From RYN-230 sp963837515 (GTDB lineage: Bacteria > Actinomycetota > Actinomycetes > Streptosporangiales > Streptosporangiaceae): DNA of 64,000 nt. The stretch's first letter is position 1. Each line of letters starts with the position of its first letter. The position numbers were made by a program, and so were the translations under genes. The DNA is taken from the NCBI GenBank assembly GCA_963837515.1, contig CAWINT010000009.1, positions 1 through 64,000 of the forward strand, in the 5' to 3' direction. The notes below the pieces were generated by a model, which saw only the letters and a program-made list of their open reading frames with translations, ran no database searches and was not told where the DNA came from. Of the stretch, positions 39,342 through 48,724 are shown piece after piece.

Positions 39342-41581
39342 GCGTGGACAGCGTCAAGCAGGCGGCGGCCACCCCGGACCAGCCGCAGCCGTACGCTGAG
39401 CTGGGCCTCACCGCCGGCGAGTACGCCCGGATCCGCGAGCTGCTCGGCCGCCGTCCCACCGACGCCGAGCTGGCGATCTACTCGGTGATGTGGAGCGAGC
39501 ACTGCTCCTACAAGTCCTCGAAGGCGCACCTGCGCCAGTTCGCCGAGCATGCGCCGCCGTCCCCGGCGCTGCTGGCCGGGATCGGGCAGAACGCCGGCGT
39601 CGTGGACATCGGCCAGGGCTACGCGGTCACGTTCAAGATCGAATCCCACAACCACCCGTCCTACGTGGAACCGTTCCAGGGCGCAGCGACCGGAGTGGGC
39701 GGCATCGTCCGGGACATCCTGGCCATGGGAGCCCGGCCGGTCGCGGTGATGGACGCCCTGCGGTTCGGGCCGGCCACCGCCCCGGACACCCGCCGGGTGC
39801 TGCCGGGGGTGGTGTCCGGCATCTCGTTCTACGGGAACTGCCTCGGCCTGCCCAACATCGGCGGCGAACTGGAATTCGACCCCTGCTACCGGGGGAACCC
39901 GCTGGTCAATGCGCTCTGCGTGGGCGTGATGCGGCCTCGCGACCTGAAGCTGGCGCAGGCCCGCGGGGTGGGTAACAAGGTCATCCTGTTCGGCTCGCGC
40001 ACCGGCCCGGACGGGATCGGCGGGGCCTCCGTGCTGGCCAGCGCGACGTTCGGCGGCACGGACGCGGCCAAGCGGCCCAGCGTCCAGGTCGGCGACCCGT
40101 TCATGGAGAAGCTGCTGGTGGAGTGCTGCCTGGAGCTGTACGCGGCCGACCTGGTGACCGGCATTCAGGACCTCGGCGCGGCCGGGATCTCCTGCGCCAC
40201 CACCGAGCTGGCCGCGGGGGGCGGCAGCGGGATGCGGGTCGAGCTGGACGCGGTGCCGCTGCGTGACCCGTCGCTCGGCCCGGCCGAGATCCTGATGAGC
40301 GAGTCGCAGGAACGCATGATGGCGGTGGTGCGGCCCGGCCACGTCGATGCCTTCCTGGGCATCTGCGCCCGGTGGGGGGTGCCCGCCACGGTGATCGGCG
40401 AGGTGACCGGCACCGGGCGGCTGGAGATGAGCTGGCGGGGCACCTCCGTCGTGGACATCGTCCCCGGCACCGCGGCCGACGAGGGTCCCGTCTACCGGCG
40501 CCCCATCGCCCGGCCGGACCGCCAGGACGCGCTGCAGGCCGACGACCCGGCCGCGCTGCCCCGCCCGTCCAGCGGGCCGCAGCTGCGGGCCACGCTGCTG
40601 TCCCTGCTCGCCTCGCCGGGCCTGGCCGACAAGACCTGGGTCACCGAGCAGTACGACCGGCACGTGCGCGGCGCCGTGGTGCTGGCCATGCCGCAGGATG
40701 CGGGCGTGCTGCGGATCGACGAGGAGACCGGGCTGGGGGTGGCGCTGGCCACCGACGGGAACGCCCGGTTCTGCCTGCTGGACCCGTACGCCGGGGCCCA
40801 GCTGGCGCTGGCCGAGGCGTACCGCAACGTGGCGGTGACCGGCGCGGTGCCGCTGGCCGTCACCAACTGCCTGAACTTCGGCTCACCCGAGGACCCCGGG
40901 GTGATGTGGCAGTTCAGCGAGGCGGTCCGCGGCCTGGCGGAAGGCTGCGAGGCCCTCGGCATCCCCGTCACCGGCGGGAACGTCAGCTTCTACAACCAGA
41001 CCGACACGGCCCCGATCCACCCCACCCCGGTGATCGGCGTGCTCGGGGTTCACCCCGACGTGCGGACGCGGGTGCCGCTCGGCTTCACCGCCGACGGGGC
41101 CAGTGTGGTGCTGCTCGGCCGGACCACGGCCGAGTTCGGCGGGTCGGCGTGGGCGCAGGTCAGCCACGGGCACCTGGGCGGCCGGCCCCCGGCGGTGGAT
41201 CTGGCGGCCGAGCGGGCGCTGGCCCAGCTGCTGGCCGCCGCGGCTGCGGCGGGGCTGGCTCAGGCGGCGCACGACCTGTCCGACGGGGGGCTGGCCCTGA
41301 CCCTGGCCGAGTGCTGCCTGGCCGGCGGGCGGGGCTGCCGGGTCGCCCTGCCAGGCGACCCGTTCACCACGCTGTTCAGCGAATCAGCGGCCCGCGCCGT
41401 GCTGGCCGTACCGCCGGGCGCGGAGCAGGAGCTGCTCGCCCTCGCGTCCCGGCACGGGGTGCCCGCCGCGGTGATCGGCGCCGTTGGCGGCCACAGCCTC
41501 GAGGTGGCCGGGATCTTCGACATCCCGGTGGACGAACTGGCCGCCGCCCACACCGGCACGCTGCCCGCGTTGTTCGGTTAG
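39338..41581 (+). CDS. purL: Phosphoribosylformylglycinamidine synthase subunit PurL
   Basis: 747 residues from ATG 39338 inside the purQ stop. Small (type II) PurL: SVMWSEHCSYKSSKAHLRQF near the start, KIESHNHPSYVEPFQGAATG (ATP/Mg site), GIQDLGAAGISCATTELAAG, then a second half-repeat with TGGNVSFYNQTD and AHDLSDGGLALTLAECCLAG. It converts FGAR, ATP and ammonia to FGAM together with PurS and PurQ. The end overlaps the convergent lectin-like gene by 4 bp. Confidence 0.97.
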   Translation: MSVDSVKQAAATPDQPQPYAELGLTAGEYARIRELLGRRPTDAELAIYSVMWSEHCSYKSSKAHLRQFAEHAPPSPALLAGIGQNAGVVDIGQGYAVTFKIESHNHPSYVEPFQGAATGVGGIVRDILAMGARPVAVMDALRFGPATAPDTRRVLPGVVSGISFYGNCLGLPNIGGELEFDPCYRGNPLVNALCVGVMRPRDLKLAQARGVGNKVILFGSRTGPDGIGGASVLASATFGGTDAAKRPSVQVGDPFMEKLLVECCLELYAADLVTGIQDLGAAGISCATTELAAGGGSGMRVELDAVPLRDPSLGPAEILMSESQERMMAVVRPGHVDAFLGICARWGVPATVIGEVTGTGRLEMSWRGTSVVDIVPGTAADEGPVYRRPIARPDRQDALQADDPAALPRPSSGPQLRATLLSLLASPGLADKTWVTEQYDRHVRGAVVLAMPQDAGVLRIDEETGLGVALATDGNARFCLLDPYAGAQLALAEAYRNVAVTGAVPLAVTNCLNFGSPEDPGVMWQFSEAVRGLAEGCEALGIPVTGGNVSFYNQTDTAPIHPTPVIGVLGVHPDVRTRVPLGFTADGASVVLLGRTTAEFGGSAWAQVSHGHLGGRPPAVDLAAERALAQLLAAAAAAGLAQAAHDLSDGGLALTLAECCLAGGRGCRVALPGDPFTTLFSESAARAVLAVPPGAEQELLALASRHGVPAAVIGAVGGHSLEVAGIFDIPVDELAAAHTGTLPALFG

Positions 41582-42225
41582 AAGGCCGACCAGAACATGA
41601 TGAGCTGCTTCCAGGGCTTGGCTGGGGAGCAGGGCTGCATCGCGGTGACCGACTCGCCCTGCAGCTCGTTGCCGGGCGCCAGGCACCGGCCGTTGGCCAC
41701 GCTGCGCAGCTGCCAGTAGTCCCGGCCGCCCGCGTCCGTGCCCATGAACGGGTGGTTCCACCGCTGGTCCCGGCCGTTGTCGCAGCGCTGCAGCTCTACC
41801 CCGGACTGGGCCCCGGAGCCTACCGCGGTCAGGCACTCCCCGTTGGCGGTGAACAGCAGGACGAGCTGGCCGCCGCTCATTTCGTCCGCCTGCCACTGCT
41901 GCCCGGGCGGCACGTTCTGCCCGCCGCTGCTGGGGGTGAAGACCAGGCCGCCCGCCGTCGCGAACAGCAGCGTTCCCGCTGACCCGGCCGTGCCGGCCTG
42001 GCCGTTCGGCCCGAGGTTGGCCAGGCCGACCGCCTGCGAGCTGATGACCTTGCCGGACAGCGGCGCCACCGACCGCTGCGCCGTGTCGCTGCTCCACGGA
42101 TGCAGGAAGGCCACCGTGCCCACGCCCACCAACAGGGCCAAGGCGGCGACCGCCGCGGCCAGCACGGCGACGGAGATCCGCGACCGGTGCTTGACCCGTC
42201 GCCCCGTCCCGCGCAGACCCGCCAT
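41578..42225 (-). CDS. Membrane-anchored protein with ricin-B-like domain
   Basis: 215 residues from ATG 42225. A basic cytosolic start and one membrane helix (ISVAVLAAAVAALALLVGVG) act as a signal anchor. The extracellular part has GECLTAVGSGAQSGVELQRC, DNGRDQRWNHPFMG and NGRCLAPGNELQGESVTAMQ, followed by PCSPAKPWKQLIMFW. Cys-Leu...Val-x-Leu-x-x-Cys...Gln-x-Trp units are the beta-trefoil pattern of ricin-type lectins, so it may bind sugars at the cell surface. Convergent with purL; family members are uncharacterised. Confidence 0.72.
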   Translation of the reverse strand: MAGLRGTGRRVKHRSRISVAVLAAAVAALALLVGVGTVAFLHPWSSDTAQRSVAPLSGKVISSQAVGLANLGPNGQAGTAGSAGTLLFATAGGLVFTPSSGGQNVPPGQQWQADEMSGGQLVLLFTANGECLTAVGSGAQSGVELQRCDNGRDQRWNHPFMGTDAGGRDYWQLRSVANGRCLAPGNELQGESVTAMQPCSPAKPWKQLIMFWSAF

Positions 42226-42359
42226 ACTGTGACGACTACCGGTTATTAGCCAGTCTGGCTACCCGAACCGGCAAATAGTACCTACAGCGAAAGATATGGC
42301 TACACAGAGGCCGGCGCTGCCCACGCCACGTGGCAGGAACCCCATGGTAAGAAGGCAGA

Positions 42360-42839
42360 ATGCCGCCTCGCCACCCCGATCCGCAACGGCTTCTCGCCGC
42401 CCTGCAGGCCCAGCGGGCCGCTGCCGGCCAGCCACCGTGGCACGGGCCGGTGGACCCCGGCGCTCTCGGCCGGGCGCTGACCGAGGCGGTGCTCAGCGCC
42501 CAGGACGCCGGGGCGGCGCCGCGGCCTGATGCGCTGCGCGGGGCGGTCAGCTACCTGCTCGGGCTGCTCGCCGCGGACGCCCCGGGCCGGGCCGTCGAGG
42601 TCCGGGTGCCGCCCTACGCCGCCGTGCAGGTCATCGCGGGCCCCCGGCACACCCGGGGCACGCCGCCGAACGTGGTGGAGACCGACCCGGCCACCTGGAT
42701 GGCGCTGGCCACCGGCCGGCTGTCCTGGGCCGACGCGCGGGCCGACGGGCGGGTCAGCGCCAGCGGGCCACGCGCCGACCTGTCCGCGTGGCTACCCCTG
42801 CTCCGCGGTACGACCAGCGCCGCCACCTCATTAGACTGA
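42360..42839 (+). CDS. Sterol-carrier-family protein next to purF
   Basis: 159 residues from ATG 42360 with AAGAAGG upstream. The C-terminal half fits the SCP2-like/'sterol carrier family' domain of actinomycetes: AVEVRVPPYAAVQVIAGPRH, PNVVETDPATWMALATGRLS, WADARADGRVSASGPRADLS and AWLPLL. The block ETDPxTWxxLAxGRxxWxxA is the family signature. It lies 4 bp upstream of purF and is probably cotranscribed; its biochemical role there is unknown. Confidence 0.82.
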   Translation: MPPRHPDPQRLLAALQAQRAAAGQPPWHGPVDPGALGRALTEAVLSAQDAGAAPRPDALRGAVSYLLGLLAADAPGRAVEVRVPPYAAVQVIAGPRHTRGTPPNVVETDPATWMALATGRLSWADARADGRVSASGPRADLSAWLPLLRGTTSAATSLD

Positions 42840-42843
42840 CCGC

Positions 42844-44307
42844 GTGGTCAACCCCGATGGCCGGCTGACGGACGACGTCGACCCCACCGACCGGCCGCCG
42901 CGGGACGCATGCGGCGTGTTCGGCGTATGGGCCCCCGGTGAGGAAGTCGCCAAGCTCGCCTACTTCGGGCTGTACGCGCTGCAGCACCGCGGCCAGGAGT
43001 CCGCGGGCATCGCGGTCAGCGACGGTGAGCGGATCGTTGTCTACAAGGACATGGGCCTGGTCGCCCAGGTCTTCGATGAGGCCGCGCTGTCCACGTTGCG
43101 CGGCCACGTCGCCGTCGGGCACTGCCGGTACTCCACCACGGGCGCGTCGGTGTGGGAGAACGCGCAGCCGACGTTCCGGTCCACCCCGGTGGCCAGCCTG
43201 GCCCTGGGGCACAACGGCAACCTGATCAACACCCTGGAACTGGCGGCCATCGCCAGCGCGGGTGAGGGCGAGCGCCCGGGGGCCAGCATCCGGGCCACCT
43301 CGGACACCGAGGTGCTCACCGCCCTGTTCGCCGATCCACGGATGGCCGGGGTCGAGGACAGCGCGCTGGCCGCCCTGCCCCTGGTCCGGGGCGCCTACTC
43401 ACTGGTCTTCATGGACGAGAGCACGCTGTATGCCGCCCGCGACCCGCAGGGTTTCCGGCCGCTGGTGCTGGGCCGGCTGGCCACCGGGTGGGTGGTGGCC
43501 AGCGAGACGGCGGCCCTGGACATCGTGGGTGCCAGCTTCGTCCGGGAGGTCGAGCCCGGGGAACTCGTCTGCATCGACGAGCGGGGGGTGCGGTCGCACC
43601 GGTTCGCCCGGCCGCACCCGGCCGGCTGCCTGTTCGAGTACGTCTACCTGGCCCGGCCGGACACCACCATTGCCGGGCGCAGTGTGCAGGCGACGCGGGT
43701 GCAGGTCGGCCGGAGGCTGGCCGCCGAGCACCCGGTCGAGGCCGATCTGGTCATCCCGGTGCCGGAGTCGGGCACGCCCGCCGCCATCGGCTACGCGCAG
43801 GCCAGTGGCATCCCCTACGGCCAGGGCCTGGTGAAGAACTCCTACGTGGGCCGGACGTTCATCCAGCCGAGCCAGACCATCCGGCAGCGCGGCATCCGGC
43901 TCAAGCTGAACCCGCTGCGGGATGTCATCGCCGGCCAGCGGGTCGTTGTGGTGGATGATTCGATCGTGCGCGGCAACACACAGCAGGCGATCGTCACCAT
44001 GCTGCGCGAGGCGGGCGCGGCCGAGGTGCACGTGCGCATCTCCAGCCCGCCGGTGGCCTGGCCCTGCTTCTACGGCATCGACTTCGCGACCCGCGCCGAG
44101 CTCATCGCGGGCAGCCAGTCGGTGGTCGAGATCCGGGACTCGATCGGCGCGGATTCGCTCGGGTTCATCTCGCTGGACGGGCTGACCGAGGCCACCACCC
44201 TGCCGGCCAGCCGGCTCTGCCGGGCCTGCTTCGACGGGAAGTACCCCATCCCGGTGGACGAGGCGAACCGCGGGAAGCACCTGCTCGAATCTCCGGTGAC
44301 GTTGTGA
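42844..44307 (+). CDS. purF: Amidophosphoribosyltransferase
   Basis: 487 residues from GTG 42844. A short propeptide precedes the N-terminal nucleophile Cys in PRDACGVFGVWAPGEEVAKL. The glutaminase domain continues with YALQHRGQESAGIAVSDGE and GHCRYSTTGASVWENAQPTF. The phosphoribosyltransferase domain has the PRPP loop RVVVVDDSIVRGNTQQAIVT and the end SLDGLTEATTLPASRLCRAC with KYPIPVD. It makes phosphoribosylamine, the first committed step of purine synthesis. Its stop overlaps the purM start. Confidence 0.97.
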   Translation: MVNPDGRLTDDVDPTDRPPRDACGVFGVWAPGEEVAKLAYFGLYALQHRGQESAGIAVSDGERIVVYKDMGLVAQVFDEAALSTLRGHVAVGHCRYSTTGASVWENAQPTFRSTPVASLALGHNGNLINTLELAAIASAGEGERPGASIRATSDTEVLTALFADPRMAGVEDSALAALPLVRGAYSLVFMDESTLYAARDPQGFRPLVLGRLATGWVVASETAALDIVGASFVREVEPGELVCIDERGVRSHRFARPHPAGCLFEYVYLARPDTTIAGRSVQATRVQVGRRLAAEHPVEADLVIPVPESGTPAAIGYAQASGIPYGQGLVKNSYVGRTFIQPSQTIRQRGIRLKLNPLRDVIAGQRVVVVDDSIVRGNTQQAIVTMLREAGAAEVHVRISSPPVAWPCFYGIDFATRAELIAGSQSVVEIRDSIGADSLGFISLDGLTEATTLPASRLCRACFDGKYPIPVDEANRGKHLLESPVTL

Positions 44308-45356
44308 CCGGCGGCCCGGGCTACGCGGCGGCCGGGGTGGACGTCGCGGCCGGGGAGCGCGCGGTGGACCTGATGCGCGCCTCAATCGCGCGCACCACCG
44401 GTCCCGAGGTGATCGGCGGCGTCGGCGGGTTCGCCGGGCTGTTCGACGCGTCCCGGCTGGCCGCCATGCGGCGCCCGGTGCTGGCCACCTCGACCGACGG
44501 GGTCGGCACCAAGGTCGTCCTCGCCAGCCGCCTGGGCGGCTACGGCACCATCGGGATCGACCTGGTCGGCATGGTGGTGGACGACCTGGTCGTCTGCGGT
44601 GCGGAGCCGTTGTTCCTGACCGACTACATGGTGTTCGGCGTGCTGCGGCCGGAACGCGCCGCCACCATCCTGGCCGGGATCGCCGAGGGGTGCGTGCAGG
44701 CCGGGTGCACGCTCATCGGCGGCGAGACCGCCGAGCACCCCGGCCACTTCGGCCCGGACGACTTCGACCTGGCCGGTGCGGCCACGGGTGTGGTGGAGTA
44801 CGACCGCCTGCTCGGCGCGCACCGGGTCACCAGCGGGGACCTGGTGCTGGCGCTGGCCTCGTCGGGGCTGCACTCGAACGGCTTCTCGCTGGTCCGGCAG
44901 CTGCTCGACCAGGCCGGCCTGGACCTGGACGCAGACGACCCGGAACTGGGCGGCCCGCTGGGCGCGGAGCTGCTCACCCCGACCCGTATCTATGCCCGGG
45001 ACTGCCTGGCCCTGGCCGCCGCCTGCGACGTACACGCCTACGCGCACATCACCGGGGGTGGCCTGGCCGCCAACCTGGCCCGGGTGCTGCCCGCGGAGAC
45101 CGATGCGGTGCTCGACCGCTCCAGCTGGCCGCCGCCCGCGGTGTTCCGCCTGCTGGCCGGGCGGGGCAGGGTGCCACCGGAGGAGATGGAGCGGGTGTTC
45201 AACATGGGCGTCGGCATGGCGGCGGTGGTCGCCCGGGCCGATGCCGACCGCGCCCTGGCGGTCCTGGCCGACCGCGGTGTCCCGGCGTGGGTGCTCGGCG
45301 AGGTCGTGCCCGGCTCGGGGACCGTGCGGCTGTCCGGCCAGCATCCACCGGCCTGA
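44304..45356 (+). CDS. purM: Phosphoribosylformylglycinamidine cyclo-ligase
   Basis: 350 residues from GTG 44304 (GTGA overlap with purF). AGVDVAAGERAVDLMRASIA, LATSTDGVGTKVVLASRLGG, IGIDLVGMVVDDLVVCGAEP, LIGGETAEHPGHFGPDDFDL and LASSGLHSNGFSLVRQLLDQ are the AIRS-family blocks; HITGGGLAANLARVLP lies in the C-terminal domain. It closes the imidazole ring (FGAM to AIR). Last gene of the purine cluster in the window. Confidence 0.97.
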   Translation: MTGGPGYAAAGVDVAAGERAVDLMRASIARTTGPEVIGGVGGFAGLFDASRLAAMRRPVLATSTDGVGTKVVLASRLGGYGTIGIDLVGMVVDDLVVCGAEPLFLTDYMVFGVLRPERAATILAGIAEGCVQAGCTLIGGETAEHPGHFGPDDFDLAGAATGVVEYDRLLGAHRVTSGDLVLALASSGLHSNGFSLVRQLLDQAGLDLDADDPELGGPLGAELLTPTRIYARDCLALAAACDVHAYAHITGGGLAANLARVLPAETDAVLDRSSWPPPAVFRLLAGRGRVPPEEMERVFNMGVGMAAVVARADADRALAVLADRGVPAWVLGEVVPGSGTVRLSGQHPPA

Positions 45357-45449
45357 CCGGTCCGGCCTGACCGGTACCGCTGCGGTAGCGCGAAGGGGCC
45401 CGGCGCGATAACGGGGGATGACGAGGGTCAGCGCCCGGCTGGCGGGCCC

Positions 45450-45704
45450 TCAGACTCGCTTCGCCCGGCTGACCGGTGACCCGTTGCCGTAATCCTCGTC
45501 GTCCTCGTCGTCCTCGGTATCGTCGGCGTCGTCGTCCGCGTACCGCCCGGCGAGGTCTGCGTAGGGGTCGTCGCCGTCCGCATCCTCATCGTCCCTGCCG
45601 ACACCCAGCTCGTCCCGCAGCCGGTCAAGGTCCGTGCCGCCGCTGTTGTACTTCAGCTGGCGTGCCACCTTTACCTGCTTGGCCTTGGCTCGGCCGCGCC
45701 CCAT
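45450..45704 (-). CDS. DUF3073 protein
   Basis: 84 residues from ATG 45704 (an in-frame start 21 bases upstream is less conserved). MGRGRAKAKQVKVARQLKYN is the invariant family start, followed by SGGTDLDRLRDELGVG. A long acidic tail (about 45-75, nearly all Asp/Glu/Tyr) ends in SRAKRV. A short nucleic-acid- or ribosome-associated protein is plausible from the basic head and acidic tail, but the function is unknown. It is almost always near purM in actinomycetes, as here. Confidence 0.93.
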   Translation of the reverse strand: MGRGRAKAKQVKVARQLKYNSGGTDLDRLRDELGVGRDDEDADGDDPYADLAGRYADDDADDTEDDEDDEDYGNGSPVSRAKRV

Positions 45705-45944
45705 TGGCTCGACCCCCTCGAACATGCGGAGCCACTGTCGGCCCCTGCTCCCTGCGCTGATGACTTGCGGCTCGACGCATGCCGCAGCGCCCGTTGCCGC
45801 TTCACCGAGTGAAGTGCGACGCCCTCCAGCTTGCGTACAGTTCTAACCGTACCTGCTTTGCGGCGTACGCGCCTATCCAGGCGGCCGGCCGCCGCCGGGC
45901 GGGTCGCCCCACAACGCCCGGTGGCCAGCCCGGCGGGCACGCCT

Positions 45945-47081
45945 TCAGCCCCCCAGCCAGATGCCCCGCAGCCTGCCCACCTCAGACATCCGGTGCTCGG
46001 CCAGCCGGTCCGCGGCGACCGCGGGCGGTACGCCCTCGGTGTCCGCCAATGCGAAGATTTGCCCGGTCGTGGCGAAGATCTGGGCCGCCCGGGCCTTGGC
46101 CCGCTCGAAGTTGAAGCCGTGCAGCTCGTCGGCTACCTGGATCACGCCACCCGCGTTGACGACATAGTCAGGCGCGTACAGGATGCCGCGGTCCGCGAGC
46201 ACCTTCTCGATCCCGGCGTGGGCCAGCTGGTTGTTGGCGCCACCGCAGACGATCTCCGCACGCAGGGCTGCCACGCTGTCGTCGTCCAGTGCCCCGCCGA
46301 GCGCGCAGGGGGCGAAGACGTCGAGGTCGGCCCCGAGCAGTTCGCGGCGGCTTTCGGCCACCTGTACCTCAGGGTGGGTGCTGAGCACCCGGCCGGCCGC
46401 CACCGGGTCCACGTCGTAGATCACCGTCGCGGCGCCCGCCTCGGTGAGGTGGTCGACCAGCCGTCGGCCGACTTTCCCGACCCCCTCCACGCCGACCAGC
46501 CGGCCTTCCAGGCTGGGCGTGCCCCACCGGTGCTCGGCCGCGGCCCGCATGCCCTGGAACACCCCGAACGCGGTCAGCACGGAGGAGTCGCCCGCGCCAC
46601 CGTTCGGCACCGTCCGGCCCGTTACATGACCGGACTCCCGGGCGATGATGTCCATGTCCTCGCTGTAGGTGCCGATGTCGCAGGCGGTGATGTAGCGGCC
46701 GTTCAGCGACTCGACGAACCGGCCGTAGGCGCGGAGCAGCGCCTCGGACTTGTCCGTCGCCGGGTCGCCGATGATGACCGCCTTGCCGCCTCCGTGGTCC
46801 AGCCCGGCCAGTGCGTTCTTGTAGGCCATGGCACGGGACAGGTTGAGCACGTCGGCCAGGGCCGCGTCTACATCCGAATAGGGGTAGAAACGGGTGCCGC
46901 CCAGGCCGGGGCCGAGGGCGGTGGAATACAGGGCGATGATGGCGCGGAGCCCGCTGCGCGGGTCCTGGCAGAACACGACCTGCTCATGGCCCGTGGCGCC
47001 GCCGGCTGTGGCGTGAGCGCCGTCCGGGGCGCCGCCGAGACCGCCGTTGCCTGGGTCTGGATTCGCGAACACGCTGGTCAC
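45945..47081 (-). CDS. vdh: NAD-dependent valine/leucine-type dehydrogenase
   Basis: 378 residues from GTG 47081; upstream open sequence is not conserved. Glu/Leu/Phe/Val dehydrogenase family. The substrate domain has AIIALYSTALGPGLGGTRFY, LADVLNLSRAMAYKNALAGL and DHGGGKAVIIGDP (catalytic Lys in the GGGK loop). The Rossmann domain has GRLVGVEGVGKVGRRLVDHL with the GxGxxG NAD loop, then DVFAPCALGGALDDD and CGGANNQLAH. It oxidatively deaminates branched-chain amino acids to 2-oxo acids, which can feed the bkd complex encoded nearby and supply branched fatty-acid primers. Confidence 0.93.
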   Translation of the reverse strand: MTSVFANPDPGNGGLGGAPDGAHATAGGATGHEQVVFCQDPRSGLRAIIALYSTALGPGLGGTRFYPYSDVDAALADVLNLSRAMAYKNALAGLDHGGGKAVIIGDPATDKSEALLRAYGRFVESLNGRYITACDIGTYSEDMDIIARESGHVTGRTVPNGGAGDSSVLTAFGVFQGMRAAAEHRWGTPSLEGRLVGVEGVGKVGRRLVDHLTEAGAATVIYDVDPVAAGRVLSTHPEVQVAESRRELLGADLDVFAPCALGGALDDDSVAALRAEIVCGGANNQLAHAGIEKVLADRGILYAPDYVVNAGGVIQVADELHGFNFERAKARAAQIFATTGQIFALADTEGVPPAVAADRLAEHRMSEVGRLRGIWLGG

Positions 47082-47317
47082 GGGGGTGACCGCCTCTCCG
47101 GCCCGGTAGGGCCTGCCAGCTCGTTGATGCCGCCTGCGGACGGTCCGGGGTAGCCGGCCGCCCCTGGCACGCAGCCTATCGCTCCCGCCGGAGCCAGCTC
47201 CGGGCTGCCACGTGGCGAGCCCGGGGCTGGTGGCGGGTGGCCAGGGGCGGCCGGAGGTGACGATCTCGTTATCCGTGGGGCATGTACCAGGCCACATCGC
47301 CGTGCCACGATGCCAAG

Positions 47318-48265
47318 GTGCGTCCCTACGCGGCTTATCTGCGCGTCTATGAGCCACTCTCCGCATTCAGTCCCGCCGAGGCCCGGCGGTGGGCTGACTA
47401 CGCCGCCTCGCCGCATCGCCCGCGGCGCGCGGCCGCGCTCGATGCCGAGCAGACTGAGGCGCTGGACCGGCTGCTCGCCACGCCGCCGATCGCGGCGCCG
47501 GAACGGGAGAGCCAGCATGCCTATGTCCGCTGGGCGGACGGGGTCACCTATATCTGTCCCTGGCAGACCCGGCTGCGGTCCTGGCTGGCGCTGACCCGGC
47601 TGCGTGGCACCGCCCGGCCGCTGCTGGCCAGCGCCTACCCGGCCGGCCAGGCCGACGCCGCGCTGCGTGACTTCGCGCGGTGCCAGGGCCATGCGGCCAC
47701 GCTGCGAGTGTTCATCCAGGCGTGCACGTGGTCCGTGCCGGCCGCGTGGTTCGTCCCATTCGCACCGGAGGAGCGCTGGCTGGTGCTCGGCGGCCCGGGC
47801 GACCCGGACACCCGCGGCCCGGCCACCGCCTCCGCCACCCGGACGCTCAGCTACGCCACGGCCATGTCCCAGGCCCGGCGGCGCGTCGCGCGGGCGCTCA
47901 ACGCGGTGCGCGGGACCGGCGGGGAGGCGTTAACCCGGCCGGGCCGGCCGCACGGGCATCCCGCCCGGGGTGGCCCGGGCGGCGGTGAGCCCGGCGCGGC
48001 CGTCGGCCCCTGGCCGGCCGAGGTGGAGATCACGGAGGTCGGGCAGTGGCTCGAGGAGTTCCATCCGCACTCCGTCGTGGAGCTCGATTACGGCGGGTTG
48101 GTGCACCTGCTCGACGACGATTCGCTGCGCGCGGACCAGTCGGTGGCGGAGATGGCCGCCGCCATCAGCGCGAGCCGGGAAGGCCAGGACGAACTGGCGG
48201 CCGCGCTCTACCAGCGGCTGCGAAACCGGTGGCGGGCACTGGAGTCGCTTGAAGCCGCCAACTGA
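47318..48265 (+). CDS. Conserved actinomycete protein of unknown function upstream of bldC
   Basis: 315 residues if started at GTG 47318, where the conserved sequence RPYAAYLRVYEPLSAF begins; ATG 47282 is the alternative. HAYVRWADGVTYICPWQTRL, RSWLALTRLR and WSVPAAWFVPFAPEERWLVL are recognisable blocks of a family restricted to actinomycetes. A Gly/Pro-rich insert (about 205-235) precedes VGQWLEEFHPHSVVELDYGG and LVHLLDDDSLRADQSVAEMA. No catalytic motif. Divergent from the dehydrogenase gene and next to bldC, an order seen in Streptomyces. Confidence 0.78.
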   Translation: MRPYAAYLRVYEPLSAFSPAEARRWADYAASPHRPRRAAALDAEQTEALDRLLATPPIAAPERESQHAYVRWADGVTYICPWQTRLRSWLALTRLRGTARPLLASAYPAGQADAALRDFARCQGHAATLRVFIQACTWSVPAAWFVPFAPEERWLVLGGPGDPDTRGPATASATRTLSYATAMSQARRRVARALNAVRGTGGEALTRPGRPHGHPARGGPGGGEPGAAVGPWPAEVEITEVGQWLEEFHPHSVVELDYGGLVHLLDDDSLRADQSVAEMAAAISASREGQDELAAALYQRLRNRWRALESLEAAN

Positions 48266-48520
48266 CATCACAGGACGACTTTTCAGATTCCGCACGTTGC
48301 GACGATACGTGTCGCTAGAATCACGCAGCGTGACGCATATCAGTGGAGCAACGGGGGCGAGCTGTCACAGAATCTTTGCTCCTGGTGGTCGACTTGTCAC
48401 CGCTGGTGATGGCAATATGGTCTCAGTGGGCCATATGGGACATCCACGGCAGGCTCCACACGGAGCCAGGAAGCCACAACGCAGGATCGCAACACTGGTC
48501 CAAAAGGAGAGGCCGTACAC

Positions 48521-48724
48521 ATGTCTGCACGTACACCCGAGGCTGAACCGCTGCTGACCCCAGCGGAGGTCGCGACCATGTTCCGGGTCGACCCCAAGAC
48601 CGTGACCCGCTGGGCGAAGGCCGGGAAACTCACCTCGATCCGTACCCTGGGCGGGCACCGCCGCTACCGGGAGACGGAGGTCCGCGCCCTGCTGGCGGGC
48701 ATTCCGCAACAGCGCTCCGAGTAG
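48521..48724 (+). CDS. bldC: BldC, MerR-like developmental regulator
   Basis: 67 residues from ATG 48521 with AAGGAG upstream. A single winged HTH: PLLTPAEVATMFRVDPKTVT, RWAKAGKLTSIRTLGGHRRY, RETEVRALLAGI. It lacks the dimerisation coiled coil of MerR, as BldC does; BldC binds head-to-tail along direct repeats and delays entry to sporulation. The upstream 255 bp has an inverted repeat gcgac...gtcgc (48299-48315) and no other gene. Confidence 0.96.
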   Translation: MSARTPEAEPLLTPAEVATMFRVDPKTVTRWAKAGKLTSIRTLGGHRRYRETEVRALLAGIPQQRSE